From a bacterium (GTDB taxonomy: Bacteria; Desulfobacterota; JAPLJL01): a DNA stretch of 27,349 nt. The DNA is taken from positions 1 through 27,349 of the forward strand of contig JAQTNV010000045.1 of the NCBI GenBank assembly GCA_028713675.1, in the 5' to 3' direction. Shown here one piece after another: positions 7,613-14,454 of this stretch (position 1 is the first letter of the stretch; the number at the start of each line of letters is the position of its first letter). Under the pieces are notes generated by a model, which saw only the letters and a program-made list of their open reading frames with translations, was not told where the DNA came from and searched no databases. Made by a program: the position numbers and the translations under genes.

Positions 7613-9528
7613 TAATCTTCCTCCCCGGAAATCAGGCTGGCAAATCCGATCAGGTAAAGGATTACCAGGCCGGCGATCGCCCCCGCCGTTCCCGCCCATT
7701 CGGAGCCATAGGACAGCGTGAACGGTTCCGGAAAGATCCCCCCGGGCAAAACCAGCTTGGAAAGCAAGAGCCAGAAAATCACGTTCAGCGCCAGGCCGCG
7801 GCCGGATTTTCCCCGGATAAAATGCCCGATGCCCAAAAGGGGCAGGCTGAAAATCCGGGTCAGCCATTTTCGTCTCAGGCTGAAGCGCTGAATCTCGAAT
7901 TCCTTGATGACCCGTTCCTGGGGATCAATTCCCCCCTTCCGGACAAACATGAAATAGCACTGGGAGCAAAGCCCTTCCACCTGGGCGAAACGGTGACACT
8001 GCTTGCAGGCGATCAAACCGCACCGGGGACAGGCCAGCGAACGCCCGAGACGGTAAAGAACCAGCGCCGCCACGATCGTGAAAACACTCAAAATGGCGTA
8101 AAAAATCAAAACCTTCCGGGGATCCCATCCCCCGTACAGAAGGGCCTGGAGCTCCTTTTCCAAATCCCCCTGTTTCTGACCCGGGGTCCAAAAACGGCTT
8201 TGCAGCAGGCTGGGCGGGATTTTTTCGTCGGCCAGATAACTGTTCGCGACCTGGGGATTTCCCACCCGGCTGAACCAATCCACCATCGCCGGCTCGAGCT
8301 CCTTGGCCCGGGAAAGCTCCTTGTTCCCCTCGGTCAGACGGGCTTCGGAGTAAAGCCTCTGGCTCAGGTTGTAGTGGGCGGAACCCTGGTTCGGGTTGAG
8401 AGCGATCGCCTGCTGATACTGCGGGATAACCCGGTCTTTTTCCCCCAGGGCGTAATAAATATTACCCCGGTTGTTGGCTACGGCCGCGGCCAGCTGCTTC
8501 TTGCCCTCCGCCACCTGGTAAAGAGAAAGGGCCCGGGAGTAATCACCCAGCTTTTTCAAGGTCGAACCCAAAACGAAGGCGGCTTCCGAATCGGAGGGAT
8601 GGCCGGCCACCCATTTTTCCATCTGCTCGAGATCCAGCCGGCCCCATTCCCTTTCCTCAATTTGGATGATTTTCCGCGTTCCGGTCTCGTTCAGGTTAAC
8701 CAGCAGGGTGTTCAGGGTGGTCAGCGCGAACGGCAGGCCGGCGAGAAAAACCAGGGCCAGGCCTCCCACCCAGCGCTCGGATGGCCGGGCGTAACAGATT
8801 CCGATCGCGATCCAGATCCCCATGGTCAAAAGCAGCGGAATCCGGAAAATCAGGGGAGCCAGGAAAATCAGGATGGTCAGGGCCCAGGTTACGATCGGAG
8901 CGGTTCCATAGGGGAAAATATGGGAAAAATCATGATTCAGGCATTTCAGATTTCTCAAGACCAGGATCAGGCCGAACAGGAAAAAGGCCAGGGTGAAGGC
9001 GATCAGGACCCGGGCCAGGAGATTGAGGATTAAAAACGCGGAGTCGGAAACCCGTTTAACGGTTTTGGTTATCCCGTCGATCAGGAATTCCGCAGCCTGG
9101 GTCGGACGGAAGGCCTTTCCCTTCACCATGAGCAGGGCCTTGGAATAATCCACGTCCGGAAGCCCGGGGGCCATCCTTTCCGCCCAGGCCAGGATCTTCA
9201 TGGCCTTATCTCCCTGCCGCTTCTGGATCCCCAACCCGATCGCTTCCCGGCAAAGCGCCTGGGCGAAAAGGGTCAGGTTCTCCTGCCCCAGGTTGGCCCG
9301 GGATCCGTCGACCGCGTTGAGGGCGGTTTCGGCCTCGCTCCATTCCGCGCTGCGGACCTGTTTCAGGGCCTGGATCTCCAGGTCCCGGAGCTGGGCCAGA
9401 GGGGCAACCATGGTTTCCCAGGCCGCGAGTTCCTCCCCTTGAAGCGGGGGCTGGGCCGATGAATACCCCGAGCCCAGACCTAAACACGCCAAGGCCAGAA
9501 TAATTGTCAATATGGGCTTTTTAAACAT
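7612..9528 (-). CDS. TPR-repeat membrane protein with C-terminal double CxxC zinc ribbon
   Basis: I do not recognise a named gene. The ATG at 9528 gives MFKKPILTIILALACLGLGSG, a good signal peptide; the extra 27 residues of the longer frame look non-coding. Of 638 aa, residues about 28-155 are helical and Ala-rich. Hydrophobic segments occupy about 163-193, 211-245 and 253-280. Tetratricopeptide-like repeats run from about 316 to 415 (e.g. RGNIYYALGEKDRVIPQYQQAIALNPNQ). Another helix sits at about 473-494. Then comes CxxC-x4-CxxC-x9-CxxC (Cys 500, 503, 508, 511, 521, 524), a likely zinc site, and two or three terminal membrane helices. The TPR block is between membrane segments, so it may face the periplasm, while the Cys cluster probably faces the cytoplasm. 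It is cotranscribed with the DUF4388 gene, overlapping by one base. An assembly or scaffold role is only inference. Confidence 0.75.
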   Translation of the reverse strand: MFKKPILTIILALACLGLGSGYSSAQPPLQGEELAAWETMVAPLAQLRDLEIQALKQVRSAEWSEAETALNAVDGSRANLGQENLTLFAQALCREAIGLGIQKRQGDKAMKILAWAERMAPGLPDVDYSKALLMVKGKAFRPTQAAEFLIDGITKTVKRVSDSAFLILNLLARVLIAFTLAFFLFGLILVLRNLKCLNHDFSHIFPYGTAPIVTWALTILIFLAPLIFRIPLLLTMGIWIAIGICYARPSERWVGGLALVFLAGLPFALTTLNTLLVNLNETGTRKIIQIEEREWGRLDLEQMEKWVAGHPSDSEAAFVLGSTLKKLGDYSRALSLYQVAEGKKQLAAAVANNRGNIYYALGEKDRVIPQYQQAIALNPNQGSAHYNLSQRLYSEARLTEGNKELSRAKELEPAMVDWFSRVGNPQVANSYLADEKIPPSLLQSRFWTPGQKQGDLEKELQALLYGGWDPRKVLIFYAILSVFTIVAALVLYRLGRSLACPRCGLIACKQCHRFAQVEGLCSQCYFMFVRKGGIDPQERVIKEFEIQRFSLRRKWLTRIFSLPLLGIGHFIRGKSGRGLALNVIFWLLLSKLVLPGGIFPEPFTLSYGSEWAGTAGAIAGLVILYLIGFASLISGEED

Positions 9529-9648
9529 ATGCTTAATTATGCCATTTTGCCTTAGATTTACGATTTGATCAAGTATATATAAGACCTCTGCAAAACGCAC
9601 ATTTGACATCCTTAATCACTTTGTCTAGGGCGGTGGCGGCAAGCAACC

Positions 9649-10221
9649 TTATTGGGAGCCGTTTTGGGGAGATTTTTCGGTCACGCTCTTATTTTTCAGA
9701 TCGTTTGCCAGGATATCTTCTACGCTAACGCCATTTATTTTTGACACGCTGATCCTTCCGAACTGCCTGATGTTAATTTTATCTCCCACAGTTCGATAAA
9801 ATTCCACCATGTTCCGATCAAGCAGGACGTATATCCGGTCGTATTCCACGCTGGCTTCACCACGGATTTTTTCTACTTTAAAAATTTGGATATCGGGTGA
9901 GGAAGGAAGCTTGATTTTCAGCCAGTTCAGGAACAGCGATTTGGCCTGATTCCTCCGCGCTTCGCGGTTCTTGACGTAATCCTGGCATCTCTGGTTGGTT
10001 TCCGGCGGGATCAAATTATTTTTTTCACACTGGTCATATTCCAGTTTCAATTCCCCTTTCGCGCTTTCTCCGTAAAATTCATAATAATCCGCCAAGTTGG
10101 GGCCGGGGTTTATCGACAACCTGCCCATAAATTCTTTAATATCTCCATCCAACTCCTCAGCGTAGAGACCGGTGGATAACAAAAGAAACATCGCAAAAGA
10201 AAAAAATGATAATTTTCTCAT
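9649..10221 (-). CDS. Secreted protein of unknown function
   Basis: The 190-aa product starts with a clear signal peptide (MRKLSFFSFAMFLLLSTGLYA-EE) and an AxA-like type I cleavage site, so it should be periplasmic or secreted. The mature part is mixed, with many charged residues, two cysteines (in YDQCEKN and NQRCQDYV) that could form a disulfide, and a hydrophilic tail (VTEKSPQNGSQ). No enzyme motif is visible. The DNA is distinctly more AT-rich than the neighbouring genes, and the gene stands alone between repeat-filled gaps, consistent with recent acquisition. An AAAAGG element lies shortly upstream of the ATG, directly after a dispersed 17-bp repeat. Coding call is good; function is not known. 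Confidence 0.7.
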   Translation of the reverse strand: MRKLSFFSFAMFLLLSTGLYAEELDGDIKEFMGRLSINPGPNLADYYEFYGESAKGELKLEYDQCEKNNLIPPETNQRCQDYVKNREARRNQAKSLFLNWLKIKLPSSPDIQIFKVEKIRGEASVEYDRIYVLLDRNMVEFYRTVGDKINIRQFGRISVSKINGVSVEDILANDLKNKSVTEKSPQNGSQ

Positions 10222-10235
10222 TAAATTACCTTTTG

Positions 10236-10331
10236 GGAGCGCATCAGCTTGCTAATGCAATGAAATAGAGATCCTTCGCTTCGCTCAGGATGACAAGCAG
10301 TGAATGACTCGATAGCAAGCTGCTGTTCTCC
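10236..10331. repeat. Repeat element with 17-bp imperfect inverted ends, invaded by a second repeat
   Basis: Left end GGAGCGCATCAGCTTGC (10236-10252) and right end GCAAGCTGCTGTTCTCC (10315-10331) are inverted copies of each other apart from a few central bases. Between them, 10270-10295 holds another dispersed repeat (GATCCTTCGCTTCGCTCAGG...). The left 17-mer recurs exactly at 27116-27132. This looks like one mobile palindromic repeat inserted in another. Confidence 0.65.
10270..10295 (-). repeat. Dispersed CATCCTGAG...AAGGATC repeat, copy 1
   Basis: On the minus strand it reads TGTCATCCTGAGCGAAGCGA followed by AGGATC. The same sequence is at 11237-11264 and a diverged copy at 25644-25671. 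It has short inverted ends (ATCCT/AGGAT). Confidence 0.8.
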
Positions 10332-10373
10332 AAACAATATCTAATTTTTCTTTCATAGGGGAGCCGTCCCTGA

Positions 10374-10431
10374 TGTAGGGGCGGGGTTCATCCCCGCCCT
10401 TTATCGGGAGGGCATGAAGCCCTCCCCTACA
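10374..10431. repeat. GTAG double-hairpin (BIME-like) element, copy A
   Basis: The 58-bp element starts TGTAGGGG and ends CCCCTACA. It contains two hairpins: GGGCGGGG-TTCAT-CCCCGCCC and GGGAGGGC-ATGAA-GCCCTCCC, separated by TTTATC. GTAG at the foot of a hairpin is the hallmark of REP sequences; an inverted pair is a BIME. It lies 3 bp beyond the stop of the DUF523 gene and could end its transcript. A closely related element is at 27146-27203 in inverse orientation. Confidence 0.8.
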
Positions 10432-10434
10432 TAA

Positions 10435-10869
10435 TCACTGCGATGAAACCTTAAATCCTTCCCCGATCAAAAGGGCCGCGGTTACCCCGGGACCGGGACG
10501 ATAGGACTTGGAAAAAGTCCCGTCGGGATGGCAGGTCAAGCCGCAGGAGGGGGATTTTTCTTTCAGGATCGCCCCGGTCGCCCCGTTTTTCCGGGCGAGT
10601 TCAAGGAATTTTTTCGCCCCGGCCATGAATTCCCGGGTTACATCCCTTCCCGATTTGGTGACCACCCGGGCTTTTCCCTCCCAGACCTCCACGCCTCCCC
10701 CGCCCACGATCTCGGCCGGATCCCGGGGAACGGTCAGCCCCCCCAGGACCTCGGGGCAGGCCACGATGGCTTCCCCGGATTCAACCATCCTTTTAATATC
10801 CGGATCGAGGCTGGATTTCCCGTCCCAGCGGCAGAGGCTGCCGGACAAACAAGCGCTAACGATTAACAT
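10435..10869 (-). CDS. DUF523 family protein
   Basis: The 144-aa product is a full-length DUF523 (YbbK-type) protein. Its conserved Cys motifs are SACLSGSLCRWDGKS at the start, VACPEVLGGLTVPRDPAEI around 36-54, and LKEKSPSCGLTCHPDGTFS around 103-121, ending in the usual G-x-G-V-T-A-A-L-L. The biochemical function of the family is not settled; the conserved cysteines suggest a metal or redox role. The ATG at 10869 matches the family start, but no Shine-Dalgarno is visible, because a heptad tandem array begins 1 nt upstream of the start codon. The gene stands alone among repeats, and a GTAG double hairpin follows its stop codon. Confidence 0.9.
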   Translation of the reverse strand: MLIVSACLSGSLCRWDGKSSLDPDIKRMVESGEAIVACPEVLGGLTVPRDPAEIVGGGGVEVWEGKARVVTKSGRDVTREFMAGAKKFLELARKNGATGAILKEKSPSCGLTCHPDGTFSKSYRPGPGVTAALLIGEGFKVSSQ

Positions 10870-10870
10870 A

Positions 10871-10926
10871 GATCAAGGCTCAAAGATCAAGGCTCAAAGT
10901 TCAAAGCTCAAAGGTAAAAGGTAAAA
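10871..10926 (+). repeat. Heptad tandem array abutting the DUF523 start
   Basis: Eight exact 7-mers in register: GATCAAG, GCTCAAA, GATCAAG, GCTCAAA, GTTCAAA, GCTCAAA, GGTAAAA, GGTAAAA. The consensus is GNTCAAA. The array ends 1 nt from the minus-strand start codon of the DUF523 gene and occupies its ribosome-binding region. Confidence 0.9.
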
Positions 10927-10950
10927 CAATTAACGAAAAACCCATAAAAT

Positions 10951-11135
10951 GGTAGCCGCAGGCTTTAGCCTGCGAAATTATATTTCAGCCCCATTTCACC
11001 CTCTCCCTCACCCTCCCCCTTCAAGGGGGAGGGAAATAAAATGCAAGAAGATAAGTATGTTTAAGATTATCACCCCCGAAAAAACAAACGCAACCTATTT
11101 ATCCCGAGCTTGTCGAGGGAAAGGTTGCGGCTACC
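10951..11135. repeat. Probable GTAG double-hairpin element interrupted by other repeats, copy C
   Basis: The left end GGTAGCCGCAGGCTTTAGCC continues into TGCG, forming CGCAGGC-TTTA-GCCTGCG on a GTAG foot. The right end (11090-11135) forms a CGCAACC...GGTTGCG hairpin and closes with GGCTACC, the inverse of the left foot. The hairpins lie over 100 bp apart, with a C-rich palindrome (11011-11033) between them, as if another repeat had entered the spacer. The rest of 10927-11377 shows no gene. Confidence 0.5.
11011..11033. repeat. C-rich perfect inverted repeat
   Basis: CCCTCCCCCTT-C-AAGGGGGAGGG is an 11-bp perfect inverted repeat with a one-base centre, preceded by TTTCACCCTCTCCCTCA. A similar element (CCCTCTCCCTCGAGGGAAGAGGG with a GGTGAGGGTGAAA flank) is at 17758-17799, so this is a dispersed family. 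Confidence 0.7.
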
Positions 11136-11236
11136 ACTTCTCCAGAAAAAGAGAGATTCTTCGCCCCTCGATATACTTCCCGCCGTTTCACACGGGACAC
11201 GCGGGGCTCAGACGCCGTCCTGAACCCTTCGCTTTG

Positions 11237-11264
11237 TGTCATCCTGAGCGAAGCGAAGGATCTC
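11237..11264 (+). repeat. Dispersed CATCCTGAG...AAGGATC repeat, copy 2
   Basis: TGTCATCCTGAGCGAAGCGA plus AGGATCTC is identical over its length to the reverse complement of 10268-10295. Confidence 0.85.
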
Positions 11265-11339
11265 AAAGCCCAGGATAAACTCCGTGAAGGAATGACAAAA
11301 AACCCTTTTTACAACTGTATCGATTTGTTTTGGATTTTA

Positions 11340-11374
11340 AACCCGAAACCCGAAACTAAAAACCCGAAACTAGG
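11340..11374 (+). repeat. Heptad tandem array beside the nuoG-like stop
   Basis: Five in-register 7-mers: AACCCGA, AACCCGA, AACTAAA, AACCCGA, AACTAGG. The array ends 3 nt beyond the minus-strand stop codon (11380-11378) of the Fe-S gene. Confidence 0.85.
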
Positions 11375-11377
11375 TGT

Positions 11378-12130
11378 TTAAAGTTTCAGTCCCCGGCAGG
11401 TGAAGCAGACCTTGAAATGATCCGGGGGCAGGTTGACCTGTTTCTGGATCTTCTCGAGCTGTTCGATCGGGGCGTAATAATTCCCGCAGACCGGGCAGAC
11501 CGCCAGCTTGAAATCCCTTCCCCAGATTTTCCGGACCCCGTTTTCCTCGGTCATCTTGATGCACTGGGTGGGGCAGGCGAAGGAGCAGGCCCCGCAGCCG
11601 ATGCAGTCCATCGAGTTTTCCAGGAAGGGCGTCCCGACCTTCCGGTCCGGACCCCGGCTGGAAAAACCGATCGCGTTGGCCCCCACCACCTGGTTGCAGA
11701 TATTCACGCACAGGCCGCAAAGAATGCAGCGCTCTTTGGTATCACCCTGCGGATAGCGGGATTTCTCCAGACCGGCCTCCCGGGCCATGTCCCGAATGAC
11801 TTTTACCTCCGGGCAGCGGGCCATCAGGAGTTCGAGCACCAGCCGCCGCGCCCGGAGCGCGCGCTCCGACTGGGTCAGGATTTCGAGGCCTTCTTCACGA
11901 AGCGGGTAATTGCAGGCGGTGACCATCCGGGACCGTTTGCCCCGTTTGAGCTCGACCGTGCAGACCCGGCAGGCCCCGTAGGGCTCGACCGCCGGATGAT
12001 GGCAGAGCGTGGGAATGGAGATCCCCAGGGTTCGAGCCGCCCTGAGAATCGTGGTCTCGGGTTTAACCCGGGTTTCCTGCCCGTCGATTAAAACCTTGAT
12101 CTCGCTCGCGGTGTTTACCTGATGGCTCAT
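11378..12130 (-). CDS. NuoG/HydA-N-like iron-sulfur subunit (2Fe-2S + two 4Fe-4S), no catalytic domain
   Basis: A 250-aa electron-transfer subunit resembling the N-terminus of NuoG, of [FeFe]-hydrogenase HydA, and the FdhA-type 2Fe-2S modules. Residues about 11-80 form a ferredoxin fold with C43, C54, C57 and C73. The ferredoxin-like pair is C135-x2-C-x2-C-x3-C145 and C176-x2-C-x2-C-x3-C186. The His-Cys3 cluster motif (HxxxCxxC) usual after the 2Fe-2S domain is not seen; that region reads LLMARCPEVKVIRDMAREAG. An extra C-terminal tail has C212-x2-C215 and C242-x2-C245, probably a zinc or rubredoxin-like site. It ends at 250 aa, so there is no H-cluster or molybdopterin domain. It follows nuoF by 9 nt as the last gene of the por-nuo operon and probably wires the diaphorase to a ferredoxin or to POR. 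Confidence 0.85.
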   Translation of the reverse strand: MSHQVNTASEIKVLIDGQETRVKPETTILRAARTLGISIPTLCHHPAVEPYGACRVCTVELKRGKRSRMVTACNYPLREEGLEILTQSERALRARRLVLELLMARCPEVKVIRDMAREAGLEKSRYPQGDTKERCILCGLCVNICNQVVGANAIGFSSRGPDRKVGTPFLENSMDCIGCGACSFACPTQCIKMTEENGVRKIWGRDFKLAVCPVCGNYYAPIEQLEKIQKQVNLPPDHFKVCFTCRGLKL

Positions 12131-12139
12131 TTTTCCGCC

Positions 12140-13990
12140 TTAACTCCGTTTCACGGAACCGAATTTGCAGACTTCGTAACAGATCCCGCACTTAATGCAT
12201 TTCTTGGGATCGATCTTATGCGGCTTCTTCTTCGCGCCCTTGATCGCCCCGCTCGAGCAGTTCTTGAGACAGACCCCGCAGCCGATGCATTTCTGGGGAT
12301 CGATCGAGTAGGTTACCAGCGCCTTGCAGACCCCGGCCGGGCATTTATGGTCGCGGATATGGGCGTCATATTCATTCCGGAAATACTTGATCGTGCTCAT
12401 GACCGGGTTGGGAGAGGTGCCGCCCAGGGCGCAGAGGGCCGCGTCCATGATCCCCCCCGACATTTCCTGGAGCTGCTCCACGTCGCCTTCCAGGCCCTTC
12501 CCTTCGGTAATCCGGTTGAGGATGGCCAGCATCTGCCTGATCCCTTCCCGGCAGGGGGTGCACTTCCCGCAGGACTCATCCTTCAGGAAGTTCAGGAAAT
12601 AGCGGGCCACGTCCACCATGCAGGTGTCCTCGTCCATCACGATCATCCCGCCCGAACCCATCATCGAGCCGGCATCGGTCAGACGGTCGAAATCCACCTG
12701 GAGATCCAGCAGGCTTTCCGGGAGGCAGCCTCCGGAGGGGCCGCCGGTCTGGACCGCCTTGAATTTCTTCTTGTTGGGAATGCCCCCGCCGATATCGAAA
12801 ACGATGTGCTTGAGGGTCACCCCCATCGGCACCTCGACCAGCCCGGTGTTGTTGATCTTGCCCACCAGGGAGAAGATCTTGGTGCCCTTGGAACGGTCGG
12901 TGCCGATCCGGGCGTACCAGTCGGCGCCTTTATTAATAATGATGGGCACGTTGGCCCAGGTTTCCACGTTGTTCAGGTTGCTCGGCTTGTCCCAGATCCC
13001 CCGTTCGACCGTGTGCACATACTTGGCCCGCGGCTCCCCGAGTTTTCCCTCGATCGAGGCCATCAGGGCCGAGCTTTCCCCGCAGACGAAGGCCCCGCCG
13101 CCCTGGTTGACCTGGACGTCGAAATCGAACCCGCTCCCCAGGATGTTCTTCCCCAGGAACCCGTACTCCCGGGCCTTGGCCAGGGCGGTCTGAAAGTTTT
13201 TCAGGGCGAGCGGATATTCGTGCCGGATGTAGATGAAGCCGTGGGAGGATCCGATCGCGTAGGCACCGATGATCAGGCCCTCGAGAACGCTATGGGGATT
13301 GCCTTCGAGCACGCTCCGGTCCATGTAGGCCCCGGGATCGCCCTCGTCGGCATTGATGATCACATATTTCGGCTCGCCGGGGGCATTCCGGCAGGTTTTC
13401 CACTTGAGAGCGGTGGGGAACCCGCCTCCGCCCCTGCCCCTAAGACCGGCCTTTTCCACCTCGCTGATTACCTGCTCGGGTTTCATCCCTTTCAGAGCCT
13501 TGGCCAGGGCGGCATAGCCATCGATCCCGATGTAGTCATCAATGCTGGTGGGATCGATGAAGCCGTTGGAGCCGAAAATTATCCGCTTCTGATTCTTGTA
13601 GAACGGGATTTCGTCTTCCTTGGTGATTTTCTGCTTGGAAACCGGGTCTTTGTACAGCAGGCGGTCGATTATTCTCTGGTTAACGACCGTTTCGGAAATA
13701 ATCTCCGCGGCATCCTCGGGCTTGACCTTGGTATACAGGATTCCCTGGGGACGGATCACCACCAGCGGGCCCTTCTCGCAGAACCCGTGGCAGCCGGTGA
13801 GTTTCAACTGCACCTTCACCGAAGCCGCTTTCTTTATTTCCTTCTCGAGGGCGGCGGCGACTTTCTCGCCCCCGAAGGCCAGGCATCCCGACCCTCCGCA
13901 GACGGAGATAACCACCTGGTCGGCGGCCACCTGCTTTTTCAGTTGCTGGCGATACTGTTCCAGCTCTTGGAAGTTATTTAGTTTTTTCAT
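12140..13990 (-). CDS. nuoF: NuoF/HydB-like NADH-binding flavoprotein with N-terminal 2Fe-2S and C-terminal 2x[4Fe-4S] domains
   Basis: The FMN- and NAD(H)-binding subunit of a soluble diaphorase of the HydB/HndC kind (616 aa, longer than respiratory NuoF of about 445 aa). N-terminal thioredoxin-like 2Fe-2S domain: C31, C36, C67, C71. The NuoF core starts near 135, with RGRGGGGFPTALKW (184-197, NADH/FMN loop) and INADEGDPGAYMDR (212-225). The SLBB region is followed by the N3-type 4Fe-4S motif CGKCTPC (C474, C477, C480) with C520. A short HKCPAGVCKAL linker leads to a two-cluster ferredoxin (568, 571, 574, 578 and 598, 601, 604, 608). This domain set is that of the electron-bifurcating HydBC-type family, but bifurcation cannot be proved from sequence. 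The start overlaps the nuoE stop by 4 nt (ATGA). The gene symbol marks homology only. Confidence 0.93.
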   Translation of the reverse strand: MKKLNNFQELEQYRQQLKKQVAADQVVISVCGGSGCLAFGGEKVAAALEKEIKKAASVKVQLKLTGCHGFCEKGPLVVIRPQGILYTKVKPEDAAEIISETVVNQRIIDRLLYKDPVSKQKITKEDEIPFYKNQKRIIFGSNGFIDPTSIDDYIGIDGYAALAKALKGMKPEQVISEVEKAGLRGRGGGGFPTALKWKTCRNAPGEPKYVIINADEGDPGAYMDRSVLEGNPHSVLEGLIIGAYAIGSSHGFIYIRHEYPLALKNFQTALAKAREYGFLGKNILGSGFDFDVQVNQGGGAFVCGESSALMASIEGKLGEPRAKYVHTVERGIWDKPSNLNNVETWANVPIIINKGADWYARIGTDRSKGTKIFSLVGKINNTGLVEVPMGVTLKHIVFDIGGGIPNKKKFKAVQTGGPSGGCLPESLLDLQVDFDRLTDAGSMMGSGGMIVMDEDTCMVDVARYFLNFLKDESCGKCTPCREGIRQMLAILNRITEGKGLEGDVEQLQEMSGGIMDAALCALGGTSPNPVMSTIKYFRNEYDAHIRDHKCPAGVCKALVTYSIDPQKCIGCGVCLKNCSSGAIKGAKKKPHKIDPKKCIKCGICYEVCKFGSVKRS

Positions 13991-14454
13991 TTCTTGGCTG
14001 TGGGCTTAGATTTTCCCAGGATCGTCGGAACCTGGTTGGGGCTGGCTCCGCCATGATACTCTTTATCGACTATCACCAACGGTCCCAGGGCGCAGGCCCC
14101 CACGCAGTTGACCGTGTCCAGGCTGAACTCCCTATCCTTGGTGGTTTCACCGGATTTGACCTTTAAAACCCGCTCGATCTCGGAGAGAACCCGGTCGGAC
14201 CCGCGCACATGGCAGGCCGTCCCCATGCAGACGGTGCACTGGTGTTTTCCCTTCGGGACCAGGCTGAACGCCCGGTAGAAGGTGGAAATCGAATAAAGCT
14301 GGGCCAGCGGAAGCTTCAGTCTTTCCGCGATGTGTTTCAGGGTTTCCTCGGGAAGATACCGCTCCTCGTCCTGAACCTCATTCAGGATCGCGATGATCTG
14401 GGAGCGGTCGGCCCCGTAGGAATCGATTATTTTATCAACCGCTGCTTTCTTCAT
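13987..14454 (-). CDS. nuoE: NuoE/HydC-like thioredoxin-fold 2Fe-2S subunit
   Basis: A 155-aa subunit homologous to the 24-kDa (NuoE) subunit of complex I and to HydC/HndA. It binds one [2Fe-2S] cluster and partners the NuoF-like subunit. Ligands: C76 and C81 in CMGTACHVRG, C117 and C121 in NCVGACALGP. The N-terminal helical bundle is typical (IIAILNEVQDEERYLPEETLKHIA, then LYSISTFYRAFSLVPKGKH). Length is normal. The start codon shares a base with the porB stop (TAATG) and the stop overlaps nuoF (ATGA), so translation is coupled on both sides, tying this diaphorase to pyruvate oxidoreductase. Confidence 0.95.
   Translation of the reverse strand: MKKAAVDKIIDSYGADRSQIIAILNEVQDEERYLPEETLKHIAERLKLPLAQLYSISTFYRAFSLVPKGKHQCTVCMGTACHVRGSDRVLSEIERVLKVKSGETTKDREFSLDTVNCVGACALGPLVIVDKEYHGGASPNQVPTILGKSKPTAKK

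Noticed and set aside
7613-7867. Upstream in-frame extension of the DUF4388 gene
   Set aside because: It lies within the 3' end of the TPR gene, reads as Pro/Arg/Gly-rich non-domain sequence, and the internal ATG at 7612 matches the known DUF4388 opening.
10871-10926. CRISPR array
   Set aside because: Units are 7 bp, drift within the array and have no spacers; no cas genes are present.
11378-12130. [FeFe]-hydrogenase large subunit
   Set aside because: Only the N-terminal Fe-S part is present; there is no H-cluster domain and the gene ends cleanly at 250 codons.
12122-13981. 619-codon open frame on the plus strand opposite nuoF
   Set aside because: Translation is low-complexity and Gly/Asp/His-rich with no motif, while the minus strand encodes a complete NuoF with all Fe-S ligands. 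The long antisense frame is a by-product of GC-rich codon use.
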